Below, piece by piece: positions 1-6,019 of a DNA stretch of 6,031 bases. The notes below the pieces were generated by a model that was not told the DNA's origin, did not search any database, and saw only the letters and a program-made list of their open reading frames with translations. A program made the translations under genes and the position numbers. How positions within the stretch are numbered: the stretch's first letter is position 1; each line of letters opens with the position of its first letter. The stretch is from NCBI GenBank assembly GCA_937934355.1, contig CALGZY010000246.1, positions 1 to 6,031 on the forward strand, in the 5' to 3' direction. The DNA comes from an uncultured Collinsella sp. (GTDB taxonomy: Bacteria > Actinomycetota > Coriobacteriia > Coriobacteriales > Coriobacteriaceae).

Positions 1-53
1 AGCGAGTATGCCCCAAAAGGGCATCTGGGGTTCGAATCCCCAGCTCTCCGCCA
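1..53 (+). tRNA. tRNA-Ser, 3' part (5' end outside window), probably anticodon GCU
   Basis: The window opens inside a tRNA. A long variable arm folds perfectly (ATGCCC at 8-13 with GGGCAT at 19-24, loop CAAAA). It is followed by a T-arm (TGGGG 26-30, loop TTCGAAT 31-37, CCCCA 38-42), the 3' acceptor strand GCTCTCC (43-49), a G discriminator at 50 and encoded CCA at 51-53. A long variable arm limits the identity to Ser, Leu or bacterial Tyr. The G73 discriminator and the GAGTATGC junction resemble bacterial tRNA-Ser(GCU) as I remember it. The anticodon lies off the left edge, so the codon assignment is an inference. The first base here would be about position 38 of the tRNA. Confidence 0.88.
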
Positions 54-67
54 GTATGACTTTGAAG

Positions 68-93
68 AAGGGTCCCATTTGGGGCCCTTTTTT
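68..93 (+). terminator. Rho-independent terminator of the tRNA transcript
   Basis: A nine-pair stem (AAGGGTCCC at 68-76 with GGGGCCCTT at 81-89, one G-U pair) has an ATTT tetraloop and runs into a T tract at 88-93. It starts 14 bases after the tRNA CCA end, which is a normal place to end a tRNA transcript. It should insulate the downstream TM2 gene from tRNA transcription. Confidence 0.87.
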
Positions 94-218
94 ATTATCA
101 AGAATGGCAGCTGGGGATTAGAGTCCGAAAGGGCGTGAACATTAGGCAAACACGGGGCGCTTGAAAACGGGGAGACCCAGGCGTGCTCGTGCACCCCGGT
201 GTGGGGTTCCGAGGGGAT

Positions 219-222
219 GGAG
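219..222 (+). promoter_or_regulatory. Ribosome binding site fixing the TM2 gene start
   Basis: GGAG lies seven bases before the ATG at 230, preceded by a second purine run GAGGGG at 211-216. The same frame is open from a TTG at 161, but that codon has no comparable site and would add 23 Arg/Pro-rich residues. The ATG at 230 is therefore preferred. Confidence 0.7.
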
Positions 223-229
223 TAGAAAT

Positions 230-1381
230 ATGGTAAAGGTCGGGCTGCGTAAGCCGAATCTAAAGACATCACTCAAGGCAAGAACGACCGGCAGAGCGAA
301 GCGCGCGGTAAAGCGGGCGATAATCCCCGGCTATGGTAAGAAGGGCATGGGGTGGATCAAAAATCCGAAGAAGGCTGCTTACAATGCCGTATACAGCAGA
401 ACGACCGTCGGAGTTGGGGATGTCGCTCGCGCCGTTGCTAAATCAGGCGCTCGGAGCTCGGCGTCAAGGACGTCCTCAATTACTGTTTCATCGCATGAAA
501 TTACACCTTTGGCGAAGCCTGAACAGAAATCTCTCACTCGAGAGATTACGTCGGTTGACAGGGCAAACAAGGCGCTTTTGCTATGCTTCCTTTTTGGGTG
601 GTCGGGCGCTCATAGGGCGTATGCACGGATGTGGGGTAGCTTCTTTCTATATCTCTTTACCTTTGGCCTTTTTGGATTTGGTTGGCTGTTTGATATTGTG
701 ACACTACTGATGAGACGCTCCGAGCTAAGGCGTCTCGGCGACAGTGATCAGACTCAACAGCAAGCGCCATGTTCCGTTGATTCTACATTCGATCGAAATG
801 TCGCCGACTCCGGAAATTGGGAACAGCGTGGAGATGGGGAGGCTGCGGCTCGGCTAGAGCTTCAACGTAAAAACCGTGCCTATATGGAAGAAAACGGCAT
901 CGACGTGGAGATGTTTACCGAGGAAAAGGTCGCGGCGGACGCCTTGCGAACCATTGAGTCGGTATGCCCGTGCATGCTTAGGTTTGACCGAGGCATGAGC
1001 GAAGAGGAGCCAAGCATCAGCTTTTGCTCTCCAACAAAGACGGGGAAGATGCCCAAGAATGTCGTCGAGGCCCGCATTTACCATCAGGACGTGAAGCTAT
1101 TGATGGATTCCCACGGCTTCGAATTGCCGGAGTATGGTGACAGCATCAATGTCATGATTAGTTATCTAGCTGATGGGCGCATAAATAAAGTCGATATCCA
1201 TGGGTTCCATAATGGCCGCTCCGTTAGTGTCTCCATTCGCAGGCGGAGCGACGATCTTGTTATGACGAGTGCGGGCACCATCGGAGAAACGGGTGCCTGG
1301 CAATCGCTGTGTCCTGGGGCAGACCCCTCAGCTGGGGATCTTTTCAGGGCCTTGACCAAGGAGGTCGAAAGGATCTACTAG
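230..1381 (+). CDS. TM2-domain membrane protein with basic N-terminal motif block; function unknown
   Basis: The predicted protein has 383 residues. Residues 1-60 are very basic and carry the blocks ARTTGRAKRA (17-26) and IPGYGKKGMGWIKNPKKAAYN (32-52, less the first residue of the run). I recall this block from accessory and phage-linked proteins of Gram-positives but did not check it. Residues 61-110 are a Ser/Thr/Ala-rich linker. Residues about 111-160 form a TM2 domain: a first hydrophobic helix, a GAHRAY turn, then a Phe/Gly-rich second helix ending in FDIVTLL. After a polar linker, residues about 205-383 form a soluble C-terminal region with no family I recognise. TM2 proteins are mostly uncharacterised membrane proteins, so no reaction is assigned. 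The gene lies alone between the tRNA terminator and the convergent carboxypeptidase gene. It is visibly AT-richer: bases 481-540 contain 26 G+C of 60, against 43 of 60 in pstB at 5701-5760. This suggests acquisition. The reading frame is certain, the TM2 call fairly sure, the role unknown. Confidence 0.8.
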   Translation: MVKVGLRKPNLKTSLKARTTGRAKRAVKRAIIPGYGKKGMGWIKNPKKAAYNAVYSRTTVGVGDVARAVAKSGARSSASRTSSITVSSHEITPLAKPEQKSLTREITSVDRANKALLLCFLFGWSGAHRAYARMWGSFFLYLFTFGLFGFGWLFDIVTLLMRRSELRRLGDSDQTQQQAPCSVDSTFDRNVADSGNWEQRGDGEAAARLELQRKNRAYMEENGIDVEMFTEEKVAADALRTIESVCPCMLRFDRGMSEEEPSISFCSPTKTGKMPKNVVEARIYHQDVKLLMDSHGFELPEYGDSINVMISYLADGRINKVDIHGFHNGRSVSVSIRRRSDDLVMTSAGTIGETGAWQSLCPGADPSAGDLFRALTKEVERIY

Positions 1382-1484
1382 CATGCCCGGTGGACCCGTT
1401 TTCAAGGTCCGAAAAGACACAGCGAAGGTAAACGGCTAGCAATGTCGCTTTGGTGATTCTGACGCATCCCGTTTAAGAGGTATT

Positions 1485-1512
1485 CAAAAAGAGGCGCCCG
1501 TTGGACGCCTCT
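1485..1512 (-). terminator. Rho-independent terminator of the D,D-carboxypeptidase gene
   Basis: Read on the minus strand, AGAGGCG (1512-1506) pairs with CGCCTCT (1496-1490) around a nine-base loop and is followed by a T run at 1489-1485. It begins 30 bases past the carboxypeptidase stop codon. On the plus strand no T run follows the stem, so it is not an obvious terminator for the convergent TM2 gene. I see no strong plus-strand terminator in 1382-1484. Confidence 0.8.
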
Positions 1513-1541
1513 CCAATCTCAAATGTAATGTTCCCCCAGCC

Positions 1542-2882
1542 CTACATCTCAGGAGCCTTGGCTACGGTCTCGCTCTCTGCCGCAAGTGGGCGGTTGTCGA
1601 TGCGGCGGCCCAAGCGGTCGAGCTTCACGAGGAGCCATTCAATGGGATTCGGCCCTGTGCCTTCCTCGTCGGCAACCAGGTCCATGACGGCGACCTTGGT
1701 GCCGTCCTGCTTGAGCGTAACGCTGCCTACCTTGTCGCCAACATGCACCGTGCCCGAAAGGTCATCGTAGCTAACTTTTTCGGTCACTTCGCCGGCGAGT
1801 GAGAACACCGTTGCCTGTGCGGCGGGGTCGGCGAGCGTGGCGTCGATCGTCTTGTCCGTCCAATCTGTCTGGCTAATGCGTGCCATAAGCGGGTTGCCGT
1901 TGGCGGTCTTTTCCTGCGTGTTGGCGATTGCGACCGTCACCTTGTGACCGTAGTACCAATTGGCAAGGGCGGCGGTATCGGTAAAGCGCTGATCGGTGGT
2001 GGTGGAGTTCAAAATAACGGTGTAGATCTCGTCGCCGTCGCGGTTGTAGGCGCTCGTAAAGCAATAGCCTGCATCGTCGGTGGTGCCAGTCTTGCCACCG
2101 ATGTTGCCATCTTGGCCCAGCAAATAGTTATGCGTGTCCATGGAATGCGAATGGTCGGTGCCGTCGGCGCCCGTGACCTCGATCCAGGAATCCTCGCTCG
2201 CTACGACCTCGCGGATCGTGTCGTTTTTCATGGCCTCCTGCATCATCAGCGCCACGTCATGTGCGGTTGAGTGCATATTGCCAGCCCACTCATCAAAGTC
2301 CAGACCATGCGGGTTTTCAAAAAGCGTACCGGTGCAGCCGAGCTTCTTAGCGCGCTCGTTCATGGCCTTCACAAATGTGGCCTCGGCGTCTTTGGTCTTA
2401 GGGTCGATCTTCTTGCCCACATATTCGGCGAGCACGATGGCGGCGTCGTTGCCCGAGGGAATCATCAGGCCGCGCAGCGCCTGCTCCACGGTAAGCTCGT
2501 CGCCTTCGAGCAAGCCGGCGGTCGAATTACCCACGGTGGCTGCGGCGTTGCTCACCGTGACCTTCTCGTCCATCTTGCAATTCTCGACGGTTAGGATTGC
2601 GGTCATGACCTTGGTGATCGAGGCAATCTTGACCTGCTCATCGGCGCCGCGCCCATAGTAGACGGTGCCGTCTTTGCCCATGACGAGGGCATTGGTCGCA
2701 TCGATATCGGGCAGGTTTTCGGCCGTGATGCCGCGCGCATCGGCGGTTTTGCCGCAAACATTGTCGGTCGTGAGCACTTGGGCGCCGGCGACGGTGGGCG
2801 CGCCAGCGGCAAGGGCGATAGCGCAGACAAAGCCGGCGGCAAGCTGGGCTGAGCGCTTTGCAAAAGAGGTGAGGGACTTCAC
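1542..2882 (-). CDS. Secreted serine-type D-Ala-D-Ala carboxypeptidase (PBP5/DacA-like, peptidase family S11)
   Basis: From the GTG at 2882 this is a 446-residue enzyme expected to remove the terminal D-Ala from peptidoglycan pentapeptides outside the membrane. All three active-site motifs of penicillin-binding carboxypeptidases are present: SITK at 88-91 (nucleophile Ser88, Lys91), SGN at 143-145 and KTGT at 264-267. Residues 1-34 form a good signal peptide: Lys/Arg-rich start, hydrophobic AAGFVCAIALAAG core, and a likely cut after AGA. The region past about 320 resembles the beta-rich C-terminal domain of PBP5. The tail near NPIEWLLVKLDRLGRR could be an amphipathic membrane anchor. The frame stays open to an ATG at 2951 and a TTG at 2993, but neither has a ribosome site and both would bury the signal peptide under extra residues. 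GTG at 2882 also has only a weak purine run upstream. The gene is divergent from the VanR-like regulator, which may control it (inference). Family is near certain; the start is not. Confidence 0.93.
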   Translation of the reverse strand: MKSLTSFAKRSAQLAAGFVCAIALAAGAPTVAGAQVLTTDNVCGKTADARGITAENLPDIDATNALVMGKDGTVYYGRGADEQVKIASITKVMTAILTVENCKMDEKVTVSNAAATVGNSTAGLLEGDELTVEQALRGLMIPSGNDAAIVLAEYVGKKIDPKTKDAEATFVKAMNERAKKLGCTGTLFENPHGLDFDEWAGNMHSTAHDVALMMQEAMKNDTIREVVASEDSWIEVTGADGTDHSHSMDTHNYLLGQDGNIGGKTGTTDDAGYCFTSAYNRDGDEIYTVILNSTTTDQRFTDTAALANWYYGHKVTVAIANTQEKTANGNPLMARISQTDWTDKTIDATLADPAAQATVFSLAGEVTEKVSYDDLSGTVHVGDKVGSVTLKQDGTKVAVMDLVADEEGTGPNPIEWLLVKLDRLGRRIDNRPLAAESETVAKAPEM

Positions 2883-2921
2883 AGATTTCGCTTTCGACGG
2901 GATGGTCTCTTCTGAAACTAG

Positions 2922-2950
2922 AGTATATCGTTTGCCGGCGTCGACGATCA
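2922..2950 (-). promoter_or_regulatory. Possible promoter of the D,D-carboxypeptidase gene
   Basis: On the minus strand, TATACT (2927-2922) matches the sigma-70 -10 consensus at five of six bases. The hexamer 17 bases upstream (TGATCG, 2950-2945) is a poor -35. Transcription from here would start near 2915, about 33 bases before the preferred GTG at 2882. If used, it would exclude the two longer start codons at 2951 and 2993. Support is the -10 match and position only. Confidence 0.35.
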
Positions 2951-2998
2951 TCGCGTGCGTGCGTGGCCCACATCCGCGCCCGAACGGGCACAAGGGTG

Positions 2999-3014
2999 CT
3001 TAAGGCCGACTTAA
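2999..3014 (+). promoter_or_regulatory. Candidate response-regulator operator: CTTAA direct repeat, 11-base period
   Basis: CTTAA occurs at 2999-3003 and again at 3010-3014, exactly 11 bases apart. OmpR/PhoB-family regulators commonly bind tandem half-sites with about one helical turn of spacing. This pair sits some 50-65 bases upstream of the likely start of the VanR-like gene, a typical activator position, and lies between the two divergent genes. Five-base repeats can arise by chance, so the assignment is tentative. Confidence 0.3.
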
Positions 3015-3027
3015 TCACCCACGCTTG

Positions 3028-3059
3028 TTGTGTGTGGCGTGCGTCGCCTCGGGCATAAT
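3028..3059 (+). promoter_or_regulatory. Possible promoter of the two-component operon
   Basis: CATAAT at 3054-3059 matches the -10 consensus at five of six bases. The best -35 candidate is TTGTGT (3028-3033), but the 20-base spacing is long. A poor -35 would suit a promoter that needs an activator. The predicted start near 3066 gives a very short leader containing the GAGAGGAG ribosome site (3067-3074). Confidence 0.4.
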
Positions 3060-3079
3060 GGAGCGCGAGAGGAGCACGC

Positions 3080-3775
3080 ATGAACGAGTGCATACTGGTA
3101 GTTGATGACGAGAAGGCCATCGCCGACTTGGTTGGTATCTACCTTACAAAAGAGGGCTTTGATGTCCAGATTGCCTATAGCGGGGCCGATGCTGCCAAGG
3201 CAATCTTGGAGCAGGAGTTCGATTTGGCGCTGCTGGATGTCATGCTGCCCGATATCGATGGATTTGTGCTGCTGCGTACGATCCGTTCCAGCCATACCTA
3301 TCCTGTGATCATGCTGACGGCGCGCGATGCCCAGCAAGACAAGATCGAGGGCCTTTCGCTTGGTGCGGACGATTACGTGGTTAAGCCGTTCCGCCCGCTG
3401 GAGCTCATCGCGCGTGTGCACGCTCAGCTTCGCCGCTACACCAGCTACGGTAGCCGTGCGCAGGCGGCCGAGTCGCCGACCATTCAGCTCGACGGCTTGG
3501 AGATCAACCGCGATGCTCGTTCCGTAACGGTGGACGGTTCACCGGTACGCCTCACACCCACCGAGTATTCAATCTTGCTGTATCTGGTCGAGTATCGCGG
3601 CAGCGTGGTGGCCGTGGAGGACCTGTTCCGCGCGGTATGGAACGAGGACTTTATGTCCGGCTCCAACAATACGGTGATGGTGCACATTCGCCACTTGCGC
3701 GAAAAGATCGGCGACGACGCACAAAAGCCGCGCTTTATCAAAAACGTCTGGGGCGTCGGCTACATCATCGAATAA
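3080..3775 (+). CDS. VanR-like OmpR-family response regulator
   Basis: This 231-residue cytoplasmic transcription factor has the usual two-domain layout. The receiver domain (about 1-115) shows the acidic pair Asp9/Asp10, phospho-acceptor Asp53 in LLDVMLP, Thr80 in MLTARD and Lys102 in VVKPF. The winged-helix DNA-binding domain (about 130-231) contains LTPTEYSIL, the NNTVMVHIRHLREKIG recognition-helix region and the terminal VWGVGYIIE hairpin. From memory, HTYPVIMLT, KPFRPLELIARV and SNNTVMVHIRHLREK closely match VanR of enterococcal vancomycin-resistance clusters. The ATG at 3080 has GAGAGGAG five bases upstream. It should be phosphorylated by the kinase encoded 26 bases downstream. The target genes are unknown; the divergent carboxypeptidase and the operon itself are the natural candidates. 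No van ligase genes are visible, so 'VanR-like' describes homology, not resistance. Confidence 0.95.
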   Translation: MNECILVVDDEKAIADLVGIYLTKEGFDVQIAYSGADAAKAILEQEFDLALLDVMLPDIDGFVLLRTIRSSHTYPVIMLTARDAQQDKIEGLSLGADDYVVKPFRPLELIARVHAQLRRYTSYGSRAQAAESPTIQLDGLEINRDARSVTVDGSPVRLTPTEYSILLYLVEYRGSVVAVEDLFRAVWNEDFMSGSNNTVMVHIRHLREKIGDDAQKPRFIKNVWGVGYIIE

Positions 3776-3801
3776 CGCTTTTCGCTTGTGAGGATCTTGA
3801 T

Positions 3802-5040
3802 ATGACAAAAGACGATAGGCAAGCGTTCGAGGTGCCCGATCGACTCTTTGAATACGTGAGGTCAGTCGTCGACAACCGCGCGCTTGCAACGGTGCTGCTC
3901 TTTTTGCTGAGCCTGCTGCTGATTGGCATCGATAACATCGCTGGAATCTTGGCGGTGCTGCTTGTTGGCTTTTTGCTGATCGATCGATTTGAGATCGTGT
4001 GCCGCTGCGTGGTGATTGGCGGCGCCGCGTGGGCCATGACGTTGGCGATTGGCGCCATGGCGCTCGGCGGCATCGAAGGGCCGGTGCTGTTCGATGCCGG
4101 CTTTGTATTCAACATGCTTGGCTTTGTGCTGGCGCTTGCCGCGTGCGTGCTGTTCTTGTGCGGCCGCGCCCTGTACTACCAGGGCTACGAGCAGGGCGAG
4201 CAGCATGCCGATTGTGTGCTGGCTGCTCGTATTCAAGATCGCCTGATCGATCACCCCGACACCTGGGACAACATCGACGGCGACTTCTTGGAGGTCGAGG
4301 GCGCCCTTAACCGCGTGCGTGACCGTGAGCGCAAGGTGCAACAGGCCTTGCGTGACGAGTCGCATCGCAAGGACGATCTGGTCACGTACTTGGCACATGA
4401 CCTACGCACCCCGCTTGCCAGTGTGGTGGGCTATCTTTCGCTGCTGCAAGAGGCTCCCGAGCTGCCGGTTGAGCAACGTGCGCACTTTACGGGCGTGGCG
4501 CTCGACAAGGCGCACCGGCTCGATACGCTCATCGAAGAGTTCTTCGATATCACGCGCTTTGACTTCCACGATATCGTGCTCACGCGCGGCTATGTTGATC
4601 TGGGGTTGCTGCTGGCTCAGGTGACTGACGAGTTCTATCCCATCCTCAACGAGCAGCATAAGGAAGTCCAAGTTGATATTCGCGAGGACCTGACGGTGCT
4701 CGTGGATGGCGACAAGATGGCCCGCGTGTTTAACAACATCATGAAAAACGCCGTCGCCTATAGCTATGAGGGCTCGACTATCACGATTGAGGCCGGGCGC
4801 CAAGACGATGGCGGCGTGCGCGTGCGCTTTATCAATCAGGGCGATCCCATCCCTGAGGCAAAGCTCAAGGTGATCTTTGAGAAGTTCTATCGCCTGGATG
4901 CGGCGCGTGCGACCAATCGCGGCGGCGCTGGACTGGGGCTTGCCATCGCCAAGGAGATCGTATGCGCGCACGGCGGTACCGTTGCATGTGAATCGACGCC
5001 CGAACACACGATATTCACCATCGAGCTGCCCGCCGCATAG
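3802..5040 (+). CDS. VanS-like membrane sensor histidine kinase with four predicted membrane helices
   Basis: This 412-residue kinase is the likely partner of the regulator just upstream. Start ATG at 3802 has GAGG eight bases before it; the same frame extends upstream to 3637 but that overlaps the regulator gene. Residues 27-121 hold four hydrophobic segments (about 27-43, 46-60, 69-91, 99-121) with very short links, so there is no sizeable extracellular sensor domain. Residues about 122-189 are a charged linker, possibly helical. The dimerisation/phosphotransfer domain has the H-box LAHDLRTP with His199. The ATPase domain has the N-box NNIMKN (311-316) and the glycine-rich GGAGLGLAIAKEI from 374. 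FEKFYRLD precedes it. The usual DxGxG box is replaced by NQGDPIP, as in VanS proteins I remember. The catalytic core is strikingly VanS-like, but the membrane part differs from the two-helix VanS plan. The signal is unknown. A membrane or cell-wall stress is plausible. Confidence 0.94.
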   Translation: MTKDDRQAFEVPDRLFEYVRSVVDNRALATVLLFLLSLLLIGIDNIAGILAVLLVGFLLIDRFEIVCRCVVIGGAAWAMTLAIGAMALGGIEGPVLFDAGFVFNMLGFVLALAACVLFLCGRALYYQGYEQGEQHADCVLAARIQDRLIDHPDTWDNIDGDFLEVEGALNRVRDRERKVQQALRDESHRKDDLVTYLAHDLRTPLASVVGYLSLLQEAPELPVEQRAHFTGVALDKAHRLDTLIEEFFDITRFDFHDIVLTRGYVDLGLLLAQVTDEFYPILNEQHKEVQVDIREDLTVLVDGDKMARVFNNIMKNAVAYSYEGSTITIEAGRQDDGGVRVRFINQGDPIPEAKLKVIFEKFYRLDAARATNRGGAGLGLAIAKEIVCAHGGTVACESTPEHTIFTIELPAA

Positions 5041-5061
5041 CCAGTGTGCCCTTACAAACAC

Positions 5062-5089
5062 TTGACAATGCGCTCACGTGCATATGAGC
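5062..5089 (+). promoter_or_regulatory. Candidate pstB promoter with overlapping inverted repeat
   Basis: A perfect -35 hexamer TTGACA lies at 5062-5067. The best -10 is TATGAG (5083-5088, four of six) with a short 15-base spacer. A five-base inverted repeat, GCTCA 5072-5076 with TGAGC 5085-5089, spans the spacer and the -10. It lacks a T run, so it is not a terminator for the kinase gene and could be a repressor site. TTACAA at 5052-5057 lies ten bases before TTGACA; these loosely resemble the TTAACA-type half-sites bound by Bacillus PhoP. The operator ideas are inference. Confidence 0.4.
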
Positions 5090-5101
5090 CGCGATTCCTA
5101 C

Positions 5102-5128
5102 TATCGATACTGCTGAATTGATATCGAT
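5102..5128 (+). repeat. Paired TATCGAT motif just upstream of the pstB ribosome site
   Basis: TATCGAT occurs at 5102-5108 and 5122-5128, 20 bases apart, about two helical turns. Because ATCGAT is palindromic, the same bases also form a perfect seven-pair inverted repeat (ATCGATA 5103-5109 with TATCGAT 5122-5128, 12-base loop). It ends two bases before the GGAGG ribosome site. It could be a protein-binding site or a leader hairpin affecting translation. No factor is recognised. Confidence 0.45.
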
Positions 5129-5130
5129 GT

Positions 5131-5135
5131 GGAGG
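5131..5135 (+). promoter_or_regulatory. Ribosome binding site fixing the pstB start
   Basis: GGAGG lies eight bases before the ATG at 5144, a near-ideal Shine-Dalgarno site. An in-frame GTG at 5129 overlaps this site and has no comparable one of its own, so it is rejected as the start. Confidence 0.8.
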
Positions 5136-5143
5136 TATGCGGT

Positions 5144-6019
5144 ATGACGGCTGCTGCGGCTGTGGAGCCCACGGAGCTTGAAGAACTCATGAAAGCGCAG
5201 GCCGAGGCCGCGCACGAGCGCGAGGTTGGGGATGCGACTCGCCCCACGGCAGAGGATCTTGCCGCCTCGCCGACGCGAATCGATGTTGAGGGCCTCGACC
5301 TGTTCTATGGCGACCACCATGCGCTCAAGGACGTGAATATCAAGATCCGCGACAAGCAGATTACCTCGTTCATCGGGCCTTCGGGCTGCGGAAAGTCCAC
5401 GTTGCTGCGCTGCTTTAACCGCATGAACGACGGCATCAAGGACTGCCGAATCGAGGGCAAGATTGCGCTCGATGGTCAAGATATCCTGGGCGACTACGAC
5501 ATCTGCCGCCTTCGCCAGCGCGTGGGCATGGTGTTCCAGCGCCCCAACCCGTTTCCCATGAGCATCTACGACAACGTCGCCTATGGGCCGCGCGGTATGG
5601 GTGTGCGCGATCGCGTCGTGCTCGACGAGCTGGTCGAAGACTCCCTGCGACGCGCCGCCCTGTGGGACGAGGCCAAGGACAAGCTCAAAGAGTCGGGTCT
5701 GGGTCTTTCGGGCGGCCAGCAGCAGCGTCTGTGCATCGCCCGCGCACTTGCCGTGCAGCCCGACATTCTGCTGATGGACGAGCCGACCTCGGCACTCGAC
5801 CCTGTGTCGACGCTGGTGGTGGAGCAGCTGGCCTGCGAGCTCAAAGAGACCTGCACGCTCGTGGTCGTTACGCACAATATGCAGCAGGCGGCGCGTATCT
5901 CCGATTCGGTCGCATTCTTTTTGCTGGGTGAGCTGGTGGAGCACGCGCCCACCGCGCAACTCTTCAAGAATCCGACCGATCCGCGCACGGCGGATTATTT
6001 GACGGGGCGTTTTGGCTGA
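5144..6019 (+). CDS. pstB: Phosphate ABC transporter ATP-binding protein PstB
   Basis: This 291-residue ATPase would power high-affinity phosphate uptake with the membrane proteins PstA/PstC and the binding protein PstS. Motifs appear in order: [12 protein letters not shown], Walker [10 protein letters not shown] (78-86), Q-loop [19 protein letters not shown] with Gln132, signature LSGGQQQR (188-195), Walker B ILLMDEP (208-214) and switch His244 in VVTHNM. The NPFP segment and the closing DYLTGRFG are hallmarks of PstB rather than other ABC ATPases. The gene is complete. The usual length is about 250-260 residues; here an Ala/Glu-rich stretch of about 43 residues precedes the domain, and even the next internal ATG (5189) would leave 28 of them. 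Upstream lies the VanS-like kinase instead of pstA, with a promoter-like gap between, so pstB is probably transcribed on its own or with genes past the right edge. phoU is a common follower but is not seen. Confidence 0.95.
   Translation: MTAAAAVEPTELEELMKAQAEAAHEREVGDATRPTAEDLAASPTRIDVEGLDLFYGDHHALKDVNIKIRDKQITSFIGPSGCGKSTLLRCFNRMNDGIKDCRIEGKIALDGQDILGDYDICRLRQRVGMVFQRPNPFPMSIYDNVAYGPRGMGVRDRVVLDELVEDSLRRAALWDEAKDKLKESGLGLSGGQQQRLCIARALAVQPDILLMDEPTSALDPVSTLVVEQLACELKETCTLVVVTHNMQQAARISDSVAFFLLGELVEHAPTAQLFKNPTDPRTADYLTGRFG

Noticed and set aside
161..229. TTG at 161 as the start of the TM2 protein
   Set aside because: No good ribosome site precedes it, and the extra 23 residues look like translated leader sequence. 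ATG at 230 has GGAG at the right distance and opens directly into the recognised motif block.
1392..1410. GGACC/GGTCC inverted repeat as terminator of the TM2 gene
   Set aside because: The stem is only five pairs with a nine-base loop, and no T run follows.
1534..1545. CCCCAGCCCTAC resembling the tRNA 3' end CCCCAGCTCTCC, as a right-hand attachment site
   Set aside because: Ten of twelve matches in such a C-rich stretch is weak, it overlaps the carboxypeptidase stop codon, and no integrase is present in the window.
2953..3044. GCGTGCGT repeated at 2953-2960 and 3037-3044 as a second operator pair
   Set aside because: The motif is a simple GCGT dimer, common in GC-rich DNA, and the 84-base separation has no clear meaning.
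3862..4398. Minus-strand open frame opposite the kinase gene
   Set aside because: Its His/Gln/Ala-rich translation is typical of antisense reading of a GC-rich membrane-protein gene, and no start signal was seen.
3080..5040. A vancomycin-resistance cluster
   Set aside because: Only VanRS-like genes are present. No vanH, D-Ala-D-Lac or D-Ala-D-Ser ligase, or vanX gene lies in the window, and the carboxypeptidase is a serine PBP5-type enzyme, not VanY.
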